Position numbers and translations under genes: made by a program | NCBI RefSeq assembly: GCF_021166585.1 | Contig: NZ_JAJOZE010000011.1 | Coordinates: 1 to 64,000, forward strand | Source: Metabacillus kandeliae | Lineage (GTDB): Bacteria > Bacillota > Bacilli > Bacillales > Bacillaceae | DNA length: 64,000 nucleotides | Direction of reading: 5' to 3' | Notes under the pieces: generated by a model | Seen by the model: only the letters and a program-made list of their open reading frames with translations | Databases searched by the model: none | What the model was told of the DNA's origin: nothing | Shown: one piece after another, positions 55,518 through 64,000 of the stretch | How positions within the stretch are numbered: position 1 is the first letter of the stretch | How the letters are laid out: each line of letters starts with the position of its first letter

Positions 55518-56705
55518 TCAAACCGTAACCGCCCGAAAAGCCAAAATCTTCTCCCCAAACTCTCTCAATTCCTCATCTGTCGCATACCGGCAATTGTTCA
55601 GCCGCATCGGCTGGTTTTCTTCTGCAAGGCAGGCTGCAGTGAGGTCCTGGAGACTGTTCTCTGAGAGTCCGTCCTGTGAAACTTCCAGTGTGATCGGTAA
55701 GCTTTCGATTAGCTTTTTGCAGGCGGCGGCCCCTGCTTTAGCCAGTTCAGTTTCTGCTTCGAACTGATCTGTCACGCCCAGTGCCCTTGCGGCTTTGGCG
55801 AATACAGCTGTTCTTGGGCTGTCGAGGTTCCAATCGTAAGTATGGTGCAGAGCGATGGCCACTGCTCTGCCGTGGTGCAGTCCGCCTACAGTGCTTAGGG
55901 CATGCCCGATGTTGTGGGCGATGCCTGTACCGCCGTGCTCGATGGCAATGCCGGCTAGCATGGAGCCGATCAGCAGATTTCCTCTTGCGTCCATGTCGTC
56001 ATTTTTTTCAATGGCAATGGGAAGGTTTTCTGCTACGAGCCTGATGGCGTGCAGGCCGACTGCTTCGATGACTGGATTGGTGCTCTGTCCTGTGATGGCT
56101 TCCAAAGCATGAACGAGTGCGTCGATGCTTGTGGCTGCTGTCAGGAAGTTTGGCAGCTTGGCTGTGAGAACCGGGTCAAGGACAGCGATCTCCGGCAGCA
56201 TATCTGTGTCCCATGCCCAAAGCTTGCGGTGCTTTTCATCTGAATAGACGGTTGTGCTTGTCACTTCGGCACCTGTTCCTGAAGTTGTCGGAATGGCGAT
56301 GGTGAGCACTTTTTTTTCAGGGAACGGGTTGGCCATGAGAGAGTAGTGGCCAGCTCCATTGTCACCGCCTGCCACAAGAGACGCTGTTTTCGCTGTGTCG
56401 AGCGGAGAGCCTCCGCCAATTCCAATAACAGCGCTCGCTCCGAATGACTTGATCAGGGCTGCTGCTTCATCAATGTTTTGAAAGTCAGGATTGCTTTTAA
56501 CATCGCTGTAGACTTTTGTTTCGATGCCTTCCTTTTGAAGAGCCGCTTCGATTGGTGCTATAAAGCCGAGTTTGACGAGTGATTTATCTGTGACGATAAC
56601 GGCTTTGTTCCTGTCAGAGTATGCTTTAATGTGCTCTGCCAGCTCCAGTGACTTGTTTTCACCATAGATTACCTTTGTTTTTAAGAAGTATTGAAAGTCC
56701 TTCAT
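55518..56705 (-). CDS. Iron-containing alcohol dehydrogenase
   Basis: Group III alcohol dehydrogenase of 395 residues. GIGGGSPLDTAK binds NAD, TTSGTGAEVTS follows, and the metal-binding histidines lie in DALVHALEAI, HNIGHALS and HHGRAVAI. ATG start 27 nt after the aldehyde dehydrogenase stop. In this operon it probably reduces or oxidises a hydroxy-acid or aldehyde intermediate (for example a lactaldehyde-type step); that is inference. Confidence 0.9.
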   Translation of the reverse strand: MKDFQYFLKTKVIYGENKSLELAEHIKAYSDRNKAVIVTDKSLVKLGFIAPIEAALQKEGIETKVYSDVKSNPDFQNIDEAAALIKSFGASAVIGIGGGSPLDTAKTASLVAGGDNGAGHYSLMANPFPEKKVLTIAIPTTSGTGAEVTSTTVYSDEKHRKLWAWDTDMLPEIAVLDPVLTAKLPNFLTAATSIDALVHALEAITGQSTNPVIEAVGLHAIRLVAENLPIAIEKNDDMDARGNLLIGSMLAGIAIEHGGTGIAHNIGHALSTVGGLHHGRAVAIALHHTYDWNLDSPRTAVFAKAARALGVTDQFEAETELAKAGAAACKKLIESLPITLEVSQDGLSENSLQDLTAACLAEENQPMRLNNCRYATDEELREFGEKILAFRAVTV

Positions 56706-56732
56706 GTCTCAGGTCTCCTTTTGGTTGGATTG

Positions 56733-58172
56733 TTAAAAGTCAAGGTAGACGGTCTTTTTCTGGAGAAATTCTTCAAAGCCGTATTTACCGTCATCACCGC
56801 CGATGCCTGATTGCTTCCAGCCTGCGTGGTAGCCCTGGTAGGCTTCGCCTTGCTGGCGGTTAACGTACACTTCGCCTGCTTCAATTTGGGTGGTCAGCTT
56901 CATGACGTATTGGTAGTTGTTTGTGTACACATTTGAAGTAAGCCCGTAAATCGAGTCGTTTGCAAGCTGAATGGCTTCATCTATATGGCTGAATGTCACG
57001 ATTGGAAGAACAGGTCCGAATACTTCTTCCTTGACGATTTTCATGTTTTGGCTGCAGCTGTCAAGAAGTGTAGGCGGGTAAAAGGCTTCGCTTAAATTTT
57101 CAATAAAATGGCCGCCTGTTATCACTTCTGCCCCTTCAGATTTTGCTTCTTCTACGAGCTTATGAACGCGCTTTGCTTCGTTTTTGTGTACCATGCAGCC
57201 CATCTGCACATCAGGGTTTTCAAAGCCGTCGCCAATGCTGCAGGCTTCAAATTCGGTTTTCAGTTTTTCTAATAATTGGTCTTTAATGCTTTTGTGGACA
57301 TAGACTCTTTCGGTATTGCTGCATACCTGTCCGCTGTTCGCAAGCCTTCCGCCTGCAATGCTTTTGGCTGCAAGGTCAAGATCTGCGTCTTCCATAACGA
57401 TGGCCGGCGCTTTTCCGCCGAGTTCAAGCGAAGTGCGCACCATATTCTTGGAGGCGCGCTCTGCGATCATTTTTCCTACCTTCGTGCTACCGGTAAAGGT
57501 AATCATGCTGATTTTGTCAGAAAGAGTTAATGCATCACCGGCAGTTTCGTCTGTGCCGGTGACGATGTTGACGACTCCTTTTGGAAAGCAGGCTTTTTCA
57601 ATCAGCTCAGCAAATACCAGCGCGGAAACGGCCGATTTGCAGCTCGGCTTGGCAACGATTGTATTGCCTGCAATGAGAGCAGGTGCAAGCTTCCGCATCA
57701 GGACGTAGATTGGAAAGTTCCATGGAACGATGCAGGCTACGACACCGAGAGGCTCTTTATAAATTAAAATGCGTTCATTGCTTGAGTCGGCATCCACAAT
57801 AGTGCCTTCAATTCTGCGGGCCCATTGGGAATGGTATTCAGCAAGGCCTGCAGCGCCTGCCACTTCGCCTTTTGCAGCAGAAAGCGGCTTGCCCATCTCC
57901 TGAGAGATCGCCCGGCCGATTTTTTCCTGATTTTCTTCTTCATTTAATAGAGCTGCGAGCTTTTGAACATATTGGCTCCGTTCAACGGAAGGCAGCTTCT
58001 TCCAGTCTTTATAAGCTGCTGCAGCTGCATCCACAGCGTTTTCTACATCTTTTTCCGTACAGGAAGGGAACTCGGCAAATACTTCGTCAGATGCCGGGGT
58101 TCTCGCTTCCATCGTTTCGCCGTTTGAACTGTCAACAAATTGTCCATCTATAAATGCTTGATATGTTTTCAT
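56733..58172 (-). CDS. Aldehyde dehydrogenase (NAD(P)+)
   Basis: Oxidises an aldehyde to an acid, 479 residues from ATG 58172 after AAAGGAGGA. The catalytic glutamate is in LELGGKAP, the cysteine in NSGQVCSNTERVYV, and ITFTGSTKVGK binds the cofactor. The closest functional group by eye is the lactaldehyde/glycolaldehyde dehydrogenase AldA, which fits sugar-acid or deoxy-sugar catabolism. Confidence 0.9.
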   Translation of the reverse strand: MKTYQAFIDGQFVDSSNGETMEARTPASDEVFAEFPSCTEKDVENAVDAAAAAYKDWKKLPSVERSQYVQKLAALLNEEENQEKIGRAISQEMGKPLSAAKGEVAGAAGLAEYHSQWARRIEGTIVDADSSNERILIYKEPLGVVACIVPWNFPIYVLMRKLAPALIAGNTIVAKPSCKSAVSALVFAELIEKACFPKGVVNIVTGTDETAGDALTLSDKISMITFTGSTKVGKMIAERASKNMVRTSLELGGKAPAIVMEDADLDLAAKSIAGGRLANSGQVCSNTERVYVHKSIKDQLLEKLKTEFEACSIGDGFENPDVQMGCMVHKNEAKRVHKLVEEAKSEGAEVITGGHFIENLSEAFYPPTLLDSCSQNMKIVKEEVFGPVLPIVTFSHIDEAIQLANDSIYGLTSNVYTNNYQYVMKLTTQIEAGEVYVNRQQGEAYQGYHAGWKQSGIGGDDGKYGFEEFLQKKTVYLDF

Positions 58173-58188
58173 CGGGAACCGTCCTCCT

Positions 58189-59331
58189 TTAGCTTTCTTT
58201 TTCGCCAACGTAGAAGTAATTGATTTCGTATTTTTTCAGCGCTTCTTCATCAAGGTCAAAGCCGAGTCCAGGCTTGCCGGAAGCTCTGAGATAGCCTTCG
58301 CTGTCAATATTGAGCATCGTTTCAGGCGTTTGAACATAATCGCGGCGCTCAATGGACCATGCCGGCGGATCGTATGGGAATTCAATAAACGGACTGTTGC
58401 TGACGCCAAGAACGATATGAAGGTTGGCGATTACTCCAATGCCGTTTGTCCAAGTATGCGGGCTGTATACACTGCCGTTGGCCTGCACGTAATCCGCAAT
58501 TTTTTTGCCGTATGTGATGCCTCCGCAAAGAGCGACGTCAGGCTGATACACATCAAGCGCTCCTTTATTGGACAGGTCGCGGAATTCGTGGAAACGGCGG
58601 TTCATTTCTCCGCCTGCGATTCGGACCTTCGTCATTTGGCGAAGCCTTGCCATGTTTTTTGCATCATCATGCGGAAGCGGCTCTTCCAGCCAGAAAACGT
58701 TGTACTGTTCAAGCTCTTTTGCGACATTGGCAGCCGTTTTTAAATCCCATGTCCGCTCTGTGTCCCAGGGCATTTTCCATCCTTGATTGGCATCAACCAT
58801 GATTTCCATCTTGTCTCCGATAGCTTTTCGGACTTCTTCAACAACAGCTATATCATCTTTCGGATTGCTGTGATGAAAGCGGATTTTCATCGCTTTAAAT
58901 CCTTTTTCGGCAAGGCCAAGTGCGCGCTCTGCCCGTTCTTCCTTAGTGACAAGCTCTCCTGTTGAGGCATAGGCAAGCACTTTGTCCTGCTTCGCTCCAA
59001 GGAGCTTGTACACCGGCTGGCCTGATGCTTTTCCAATAATGTCCCAAAGAGCGAGATCAAGCGGCCAAGGGCGTCCGTAGTGAAAATCGATATTGTCCAG
59101 CACTTTGGCATGCCTTTCTACATCAAAAGGATCCTGTCCGATAAACAAGTGCTCATGTCCTTCAAAGCCTGTCATCAAATCTCCGGAACCGACTCCTGTG
59201 ATGCCTTCATCTGTGTGGACGTAAACAAGCGTTGAAGCGAACTGCTTCCGGGGAGCGGGATCCCAGGCTGCTTTAAATGGGGGGTCCAGCGGGAGCAAAT
59301 ATTGTTTGATCTCAATTCCTGTTATTTTCAT
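58189..59331 (-). CDS. Enolase-superfamily enzyme (mandelate racemase/muconate lactonizing type)
   Basis: A 380-residue enzyme probably dehydrating a sugar acid. Metal ligands are D180 (MVDANQGW), E216 (WLEEPL) and E242 (IAGGE). The first-base motif is K149-x-R151 (KAMKIRF) instead of the usual K-x-K, and the second base is H292 (YSPHTWTNG). Such an enzyme with an MFS importer, an aldehyde dehydrogenase and an alcohol dehydrogenase suggests a catabolic pathway. Substrate not identifiable by eye. Confidence 0.85.
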   Translation of the reverse strand: MKITGIEIKQYLLPLDPPFKAAWDPAPRKQFASTLVYVHTDEGITGVGSGDLMTGFEGHEHLFIGQDPFDVERHAKVLDNIDFHYGRPWPLDLALWDIIGKASGQPVYKLLGAKQDKVLAYASTGELVTKEERAERALGLAEKGFKAMKIRFHHSNPKDDIAVVEEVRKAIGDKMEIMVDANQGWKMPWDTERTWDLKTAANVAKELEQYNVFWLEEPLPHDDAKNMARLRQMTKVRIAGGEMNRRFHEFRDLSNKGALDVYQPDVALCGGITYGKKIADYVQANGSVYSPHTWTNGIGVIANLHIVLGVSNSPFIEFPYDPPAWSIERRDYVQTPETMLNIDSEGYLRASGKPGLGFDLDEEALKKYEINYFYVGEKES

Positions 59332-59352
59332 AGTAATTCCTCCGTATGCAAG

Positions 59353-60597
59353 TTATTGAACAGCTTCTTTTACAGCCGGCGTTTGTTCAGCAGCTGTTTT
59401 TCTATTCATTTTTATAAATACCAGGCTAAGGATGAAACCGATAAACGCGATGCCGCCAAGAAAGGCAAAGATATAAAGATAGCCTGTTCTGCCGGGATGG
59501 GCATCAAGGAAATTTCCGAAAAGCATTGGAACAAAAACATCCGGAATATAGCCGATGCAGGAAGCAAAGCCTGTAACAGCACCAGTCAGATGCATGGGAA
59601 CCTCTGCTTCATCCACTGCGGCAAAATAGATTCCCCTGATCGCGAAAATGATCGTGACCAGCAAAAGCATTGTGATTAAGACTGCGATTAGATAGGCAGG
59701 GCTATCCGGCAGCAATAGCAGGATGACAAGCAATGCCGAAAGGAGAAGAAATCCCCATTTCATGACTCTTGTAACAGAGCCTGCTTTGTCTGAAATAAAC
59801 CCGCCGATCGGACCGCCGGCCATCTGAAGCACATAGGTTCTGACGATCGCCAGTATGCCGGCCAAAGCGGCACTCATACCATATATGCTTTGCATGTACG
59901 GTGTGAAATATGTGATTCCGGCATAGGCTGTGTACGCACAGAAAATCATCAATGCAATCAGCCACACCTTTGGCCTCGTCAGGATTTTTTGGACATCTTT
60001 GATGACAGACTCGTTTGACCTCTTAAAAGGTGTTTTTCTCAGCAGCAGCCAGGATACAGGGGCCATTGCAAGACAGCCAATTGAGTAAAAGAGAATAACA
60101 GCTGTCAGCCCTGCTGCCTCGTGTACAGCAAGTCCGAACATCCAGAGAGCAAGCGCCCCGATAATGGTTGAGCTGATTCCGCGGAAGCTTTCAAGGAAGC
60201 CGTAAAGCCTTCCCTGTTCCTCAGAGGCGCCAAGAGAGCGGACCACTTTCAGCAAAGCAGACCAAAACGTCAGAATGCTCGATATTCCCCAGAAGATGTG
60301 AACGAGCAGTGTTCCGGTAAAGCCGGGGAAAGTGGCAAAATACAGCCCTGACAGCCCTGTTAACAGAAAAGAGACGAACAGCAAATACTTCGGATTGAAC
60401 CGATCCGCGACCCAGCCTCCGGGAAAATAGCAGATCATCGCTGTAATGCCGTACGCGCTCATCGTGAGGCCGAAATTCGTATTATTCAGGTGGAGTGCTT
60501 CCCTCATCGGTTCATAGTAGATTTGCCGCAAATAAGGAAGCATCAAAACAAAGGTGGTCCCAAGCGAAAGCGTGAACAAAGTAAACCATTTTTTCAA
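59353..60597 (-). CDS. MFS importer of the sugar-acid cluster
   Basis: Major facilitator of 414 residues with 12 helices. It has the opening LGTTFVLMLPYLRQIYYEPM and the loop WVADRFNPKYLLF (an MFS motif A variant), resembling sugar-phosphate or hexuronate transporters. TTG start after GAGGGGG on the minus strand. First gene of the minus-strand operon; a cre-like site lies about 70 bp upstream. Confidence 0.83.
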   Translation of the reverse strand: MKKWFTLFTLSLGTTFVLMLPYLRQIYYEPMREALHLNNTNFGLTMSAYGITAMICYFPGGWVADRFNPKYLLFVSFLLTGLSGLYFATFPGFTGTLLVHIFWGISSILTFWSALLKVVRSLGASEEQGRLYGFLESFRGISSTIIGALALWMFGLAVHEAAGLTAVILFYSIGCLAMAPVSWLLLRKTPFKRSNESVIKDVQKILTRPKVWLIALMIFCAYTAYAGITYFTPYMQSIYGMSAALAGILAIVRTYVLQMAGGPIGGFISDKAGSVTRVMKWGFLLLSALLVILLLLPDSPAYLIAVLITMLLLVTIIFAIRGIYFAAVDEAEVPMHLTGAVTGFASCIGYIPDVFVPMLFGNFLDAHPGRTGYLYIFAFLGGIAFIGFILSLVFIKMNRKTAAEQTPAVKEAVQ

Positions 60598-60666
60598 AAA
60601 CTTTACCCCCTCACTAAAACATAGAATATACTTAATTTCAAATAATACGAAAATGCCAAAAATATT

Positions 60667-60680
60667 ATTAAGCGCTTACA
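60667..60680. promoter_or_regulatory. cre-like site between the divergent MFS and AraC genes
   Basis: ATTAAGCGCTTACA contains the palindrome TAAGCGCTTA and fits the cre consensus at 12 of 14 positions. Its place in the divergent promoter region suggests catabolite repression of the cluster. Confidence 0.55.
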
Positions 60681-60810
60681 AATAAGTGTTAAAATAATGA
60701 TAAGGCTTACATGACCTTATCTTGTGTTTTATTTTAAAACGGTTAAGGTAAAATAGACATACATGAATGAATCTTATATATATACTTTATTTCAATAAAG
60801 GAGTTTTTCT

Positions 60811-61587
60811 ATGAAGCTGTTTGACCGGGTTGTGATCCATCAGCATACCTATTGGGACCATCTTGGAAAATTCTTGCTTGAGCAGGATACCTATCCTTAT
60901 TGGAGTGTCTTTTGCATTGAAAGCGGAGAGCTTGCATATGAAGTGCTGAATGAAAAAGGAACGTGCCAAAAGGGGGATTTGGTTTTTTGCCCGCCCGGCA
61001 TCCCGATGAAACGGCAAGCCCTTTCTGTGCTGAATTTTCATTTTTTCCAGTTTGAGCTTCCGCAGGAAGAACATCTTGAAGCAGGAAAGGTGTCGCTGAA
61101 GGATTTGGAAAGGGTTATGTCTGATTATTTGTATTTAAAGAGGTATGCATTTGAACAGAATGAGGAATCCAAAAAGATTAAAGAGCATCTTCTTCTCGAT
61201 TTGTTTCATCTGTATGCCATAGAAGGCGAGCGGGCGTTTTTTGAATTGGAATCGATGCGCCATCAGGACCAGCTCATTAATAAAGCAGTGCTTTATATAA
61301 GAAAGCATGCCTTTCAGCAGATTCAGCTGAATGAATTAGCAGAGTCGCTGAGCCTGAGCTCTGTGCAGTTTACGAGAAGGTTCACACGGAGCATCGGAAT
61401 GGCTCCGAGCGACTATTTAACATCAATCAGAATCCGGCAGGCCAGGCAGCAGCTGCTTGAGACAGATAAAACAATCGATGTCATTGCGAAAGAATGCGGA
61501 TTCAACAACGGATTTTATCTAAGCAGAGTTTTTAAAAAGCGGATGAAAATGTCTCCTGCCCACTATCGCAAAACCCATTGGATTTAA
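60811..61587 (+). CDS. AraC family transcription regulator
   Basis: A 258-residue regulator with an N-terminal cupin-like sensor domain (ESGELAYEVLNEKG, GDLVFCPPGIPM) and a C-terminal pair of helix-turn-helix units (QLNELAESLSLSSVQFTRRF and IDVIAKECGFNNGFYLSRVF). ATG after AAAGGAG. Divergent from the sugar-acid operon, so it is probably its activator, responding to the substrate. Confidence 0.9.
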   Translation: MKLFDRVVIHQHTYWDHLGKFLLEQDTYPYWSVFCIESGELAYEVLNEKGTCQKGDLVFCPPGIPMKRQALSVLNFHFFQFELPQEEHLEAGKVSLKDLERVMSDYLYLKRYAFEQNEESKKIKEHLLLDLFHLYAIEGERAFFELESMRHQDQLINKAVLYIRKHAFQQIQLNELAESLSLSSVQFTRRFTRSIGMAPSDYLTSIRIRQARQQLLETDKTIDVIAKECGFNNGFYLSRVFKKRMKMSPAHYRKTHWI

Positions 61588-61635
61588 CCATTGCAGAGAA
61601 GGGAATAGTTTCTAAAAGAAAGCGGAGGGATTTTC

Positions 61636-62379
61636 ATGCTTGATCAAGTGGATTTGTCTTTAAAAATAGAAGATGACAAGGAGTACTCCAAAAAGCTGAA
61701 AAAACTGCAGCTGCGTCTTCTTGGACTGCAAAGAGCGCTGCTGGATCACAAAATCGGCTGTGTTTTTGTTTTCGAAGGCTGGGATGCAGGCGGTAAGGGC
61801 GGAGCAATCAAAAGAGTCACTGAAAGCCTTGATCCCAGAGGCTTTGAGGTTCATCCGACTGCCGCTCCGACCGGTGAAGAAAAAGCGCATCATTACCTGC
61901 ACCGCTTTTGGGTAAACATCCCAAAATACGGGAAAATCGGGCTGTTTGACCGCTCATGGTATGGAAGGGTGCTTGTGGAAAGAGTAGAAAATTTCGCATC
62001 TGAAAAAGAATGGAAAAGAGCGTATGAAGAAATCAGCAGCTTTGAAAAGATTCTCGCGCAGGAAAACTATATTGTCGAGAAATTCTGGTTTCATATTTCG
62101 AAGGAAGAGCAGCTGAAACGGTTTAAAGAGAGGGAAAAGGATCCTCTTAAAAAGTGGAAAATCACGGATGAAGACTGGCGCAACAGGGAAAAGTGGGACC
62201 AATACAAAGAGGCTGTAGAGGATATGATACAGCATACGGATCACAAAAGAGCCCCTTGGAACATCATTGAGGGCGAGGATAAAAAGTATGCCAGAGTTAA
62301 AACGCTCCATTTAATCGTAAAGTCGATTGAAAACAAGTTTGAGAAAAAAGGAATTGATTTGGACTCTTACTTTAACTAA
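61636..62379 (+). CDS. Polyphosphate kinase 2 family protein
   Basis: PPK2-type enzyme of 247 residues that phosphorylates AMP, ADP or GDP with polyphosphate. Walker A is GWDAGGKGGAIKR (about residues 47-59), and Walker B and the lid are FDRSWYGRVL with RFKEREKDPLKKWKI. ATG follows GCGGAGGG. Class I, II or III cannot be told with certainty by eye. Confidence 0.92.
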   Translation: MLDQVDLSLKIEDDKEYSKKLKKLQLRLLGLQRALLDHKIGCVFVFEGWDAGGKGGAIKRVTESLDPRGFEVHPTAAPTGEEKAHHYLHRFWVNIPKYGKIGLFDRSWYGRVLVERVENFASEKEWKRAYEEISSFEKILAQENYIVEKFWFHISKEEQLKRFKEREKDPLKKWKITDEDWRNREKWDQYKEAVEDMIQHTDHKRAPWNIIEGEDKKYARVKTLHLIVKSIENKFEKKGIDLDSYFN

Positions 62380-62443
62380 ATAACATCCAGATTATGCCGG
62401 ATGCAAGTTCGCCAGAGCGGCTATCTGAAAAAATAGAAGCCTT

Positions 62444-62478
62444 GACAGAAGCTTTTAGGAAAAGCTTCTGTCTTTTTT
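62444..62478. terminator. Bidirectional terminator
   Basis: GACAGAAGCTTTT-AGG-AAAAGCTTCTGTC followed by TTTTTT, between convergent genes. Confidence 0.95.
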
Positions 62479-62971
62479 AGGTTAATGCTAGCGATAAAAT
62501 GTGCTGCTCCCCAAGCGGCCCCATTTTGATTTTCCCCTCATCAATAAAGCCGGCTTTTAAATACAGCTGATAAGCTCTGATATTCCTTTTGTTTACGCCA
62601 AGGACAATTGCTGTGCACTCCGGAAAATGAGCAGCCATAAACGAAGGCAATAGCAGCAGCCCCTTTTTGGCATACCCTTTTCCCTGATGCTGATAGTTGA
62701 CCGAAAAAGCGGCGAGAAGCATGGAAAAAGGATTGCTGGAGTAGTCAAAAATCCGTGCGCTTGATTCTAATAAAAAAAATCCAACAGGCATTTCTCCTGC
62801 AGTCAGAACAACTGGTGTTTTGCTCTGATCTTTTCTGGAATTTTCCAGCATATCAGAGGGCATACCGGTGAACTGAGCCTGGTCATCCGGGAGCAGGAAG
62901 CTTGAAAGCTCTTCTTCAAATTCAGGCTTATAAAAGGATAATGCGATTTGCAGTCCGGCGGTTCCTTCCAC
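62477..62971 (-). CDS. GNAT family N-acetyltransferase
   Basis: A 164-residue acetyltransferase. The acetyl-CoA loop QHQGKGYAKKGLL (about residues 95-107) and the following VLGVNKRNIRAYQLYLKAGF, with the typical tyrosine, identify the family. GTG start after AAGGAGGG. Substrate unknown. Confidence 0.85.
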   Translation of the reverse strand: MEGTAGLQIALSFYKPEFEEELSSFLLPDDQAQFTGMPSDMLENSRKDQSKTPVVLTAGEMPVGFFLLESSARIFDYSSNPFSMLLAAFSVNYQHQGKGYAKKGLLLLPSFMAAHFPECTAIVLGVNKRNIRAYQLYLKAGFIDEGKIKMGPLGEQHILSLALT

Positions 62972-63253
62972 TTTAAACCCTCCTTGCAGGATTTTCTATG
63001 CTTTTTGCTTCTCTGTTCAGCAGCGTGCTGAACAGAGGCTTATAACAAAGACATTATACTTGATAGCATAACTCTATGTCCTGTATTATTCCATTTTAGA
63101 GATGTTTTGTAAGCGCATTAGAGGCATTGCCGGGGACAAAACAGCCTTGCATTAAAGCATTTGGCGATAACAGGCCGTTGAAATGGCAAAAGCAGGGTAT
63201 AATTTTTTTATTGGTTATTTTAAAGAGGAATGATGATTTTGAACACCTGTTGA

Positions 63254-63378
63254 TCTACGTTCCAGGCGGGAGACTCCTGCGGGAGTGCAAGTGACGGGAG
63301 ACCCCGCAAGAGCGCAGCGATGAGGAGGCTCCCGCACTGCCCGCGGAAAGCGGACGCCTGAAACGGAAATCAACAGCC
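63254..63378. repeat. Palindromic MITE-like repeat element
   Basis: About 125 bp with inverted ends: CTGTTGATCTACGTTCCAGG at the left against the complement of CCTGAAACGGAAATCAACAG at the right. The middle is G-rich on one strand (GGCGGGAGACTCCTGCGGGA; GAGGAGGCTCCCGCACTGCC) and could form a long hairpin. Similar dispersed elements occur in several Bacillus genomes. It lies between the GNAT promoter region and the last gene; no coding. Confidence 0.75.
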
Positions 63379-63465
63379 TAATTTACCAGAGCCTTTTTAC
63401 TTAAAGCCTGAATGCGAAGCAAATATCCGTACTTAAAAAATACCCGTCTAAGGAGCAAGGAAGAC

Positions 63466-64000
63466 ATGATCCAATTTCAAAATGACTTTGTTACCGTATT
63501 TCAAAGTGCTTTATATCAAACTACTTCGACGGTTATTAAAACTTCTGACCTTGTGCTGGTTGCTGATCCATGCTGGCTTCCTTCAGAGATAAAAGAAATA
63601 CAGGATCACGTAAAGGATATTCAGGATGATCTGCCGGTCTATCTTTTATTCACGCATGGCGACTTTGATCATATTATCGGATGCAAAGCATTTCCCGGAG
63701 CAAAAATAATCGGAAGCCGGGGATTTGCCGACCATCCTGAAAAGCAAAAAAAGCTTGAGATGATCATTTCCTTTGATCAAAACCATTACATAAGAAGAGA
63801 TTATCCGATTGTATTTCCTGAAGCGGATATTATTGCCGAAAAAGATGGCCAGACATTGACAGAAGGCAGCACAACGCTCCATTTTTATTTGGCTCCAGGC
63901 CATTCAAAGGATGGACTGATAACGGTTGTGGAACCAATGGGAATCTGGATTGCAGGTGATTACCTGTCTGATTTCGAGCTGCCGTTTATTTACGACAGTA
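63466..64000 (+). CDS. Metallo-beta-lactamase-fold hydrolase (cut by window edge)
   Basis: At least 178 residues, open to the right edge. ATG 63466 follows AAGGAGCAAGG. The metal motif is THGDFDHIIG (a form of HxHxDH with glycine for the first histidine pair partner), followed by APGHSKDG and the aspartate in IAGDYLSDFELPF. Function and C-terminus not visible. Confidence 0.8.
   Translation, partial: MIQFQNDFVTVFQSALYQTTSTVIKTSDLVLVADPCWLPSEIKEIQDHVKDIQDDLPVYLLFTHGDFDHIIGCKAFPGAKIIGSRGFADHPEKQKKLEMIISFDQNHYIRRDYPIVFPEADIIAEKDGQTLTEGSTTLHFYLAPGHSKDGLITVVEPMGIWIAGDYLSDFELPFIYDS

Overview
The window looks like a chromosomal segment of a low-to-moderate GC, spore-former-type Bacillaceae (Bacillus or a close relative). 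The evidence is the block rocF - sigW - rsiW - cdaA - cdaR - glmM - glmS with a glmS ribozyme, which keeps the order known from Bacillus subtilis. Strong AGGAGG-type ribosome binding sites, frequent TTG and GTG starts, cre-like catabolite sites and a CsoR-type copper operon agree with this. Assignments come from reading the sequence and remembering families; no database search was run.

Layout. 1-300: three tRNA genes (Leu, Gly, Ala) and a terminator. 0.5-10.2 kb: housekeeping block with glycerate kinase, arginase, sigma-W and its anti-sigma factor (with an autoregulatory sigma-W promoter), the c-di-AMP cyclase CdaA and its partner CdaR, phosphoglucosamine mutase, and glucosamine-6-phosphate synthase behind its ribozyme. 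11.8-21.4 kb: a beta-galactoside uptake and hydrolysis operon (YesN/YesM-type two-component system, lipoprotein binding protein behind a cre site, two permeases, GH2 beta-galactosidase). 21.5-26 kb: isochorismatase-like hydrolase, an ECF sigma factor cut off by a repeat array, YpzG-like and DoxX-like proteins, a DUF3231 protein and an NhaC-type antiporter. 26-29.1 kb: csoR - copZ - copA with two CsoR-like operators. 29.1-40.9 kb: mixed genes (two MFS transporters, LD-carboxypeptidase, amidase, DinB/YfiT protein, several hypotheticals) and a second repeat array. 40.9-46.3 kb: mannitol operon with a fused EIICBA transporter, the PRD regulator MtlR and MtlD.

46.4-53.5 kb is the most unusual part. 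A BceAB-like ABC transporter is followed by two nearly identical 71-residue peptide genes, an ABC exporter (ATPase plus permease), a membrane protein that joins a PqqD-like peptide-binding domain to an M50-type zinc protease, and a small two-helix membrane protein. This resembles an exported-peptide (bacteriocin or RiPP-like) cassette of the yydFGHIJ style, but no radical SAM or other modifying enzyme is present. An MntA-HepT toxin-antitoxin pair follows directly.

55-64 kb: intergenic repeats, then a sugar-acid type catabolic cluster (MFS importer, enolase-superfamily enzyme, aldehyde dehydrogenase, iron alcohol dehydrogenase, divergent AraC regulator), a PPK2 kinase, a GNAT acetyltransferase, a palindromic MITE-like repeat, and a metallo-beta-lactamase-fold hydrolase that runs off the right edge.

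Two loci (22.4 and 32.0 kb) carry arrays of a degenerate CCCGCATATAAA motif spaced 20-22 bp apart, close to two helical turns, with a shared downstream tail. I do not recognise this repeat family.
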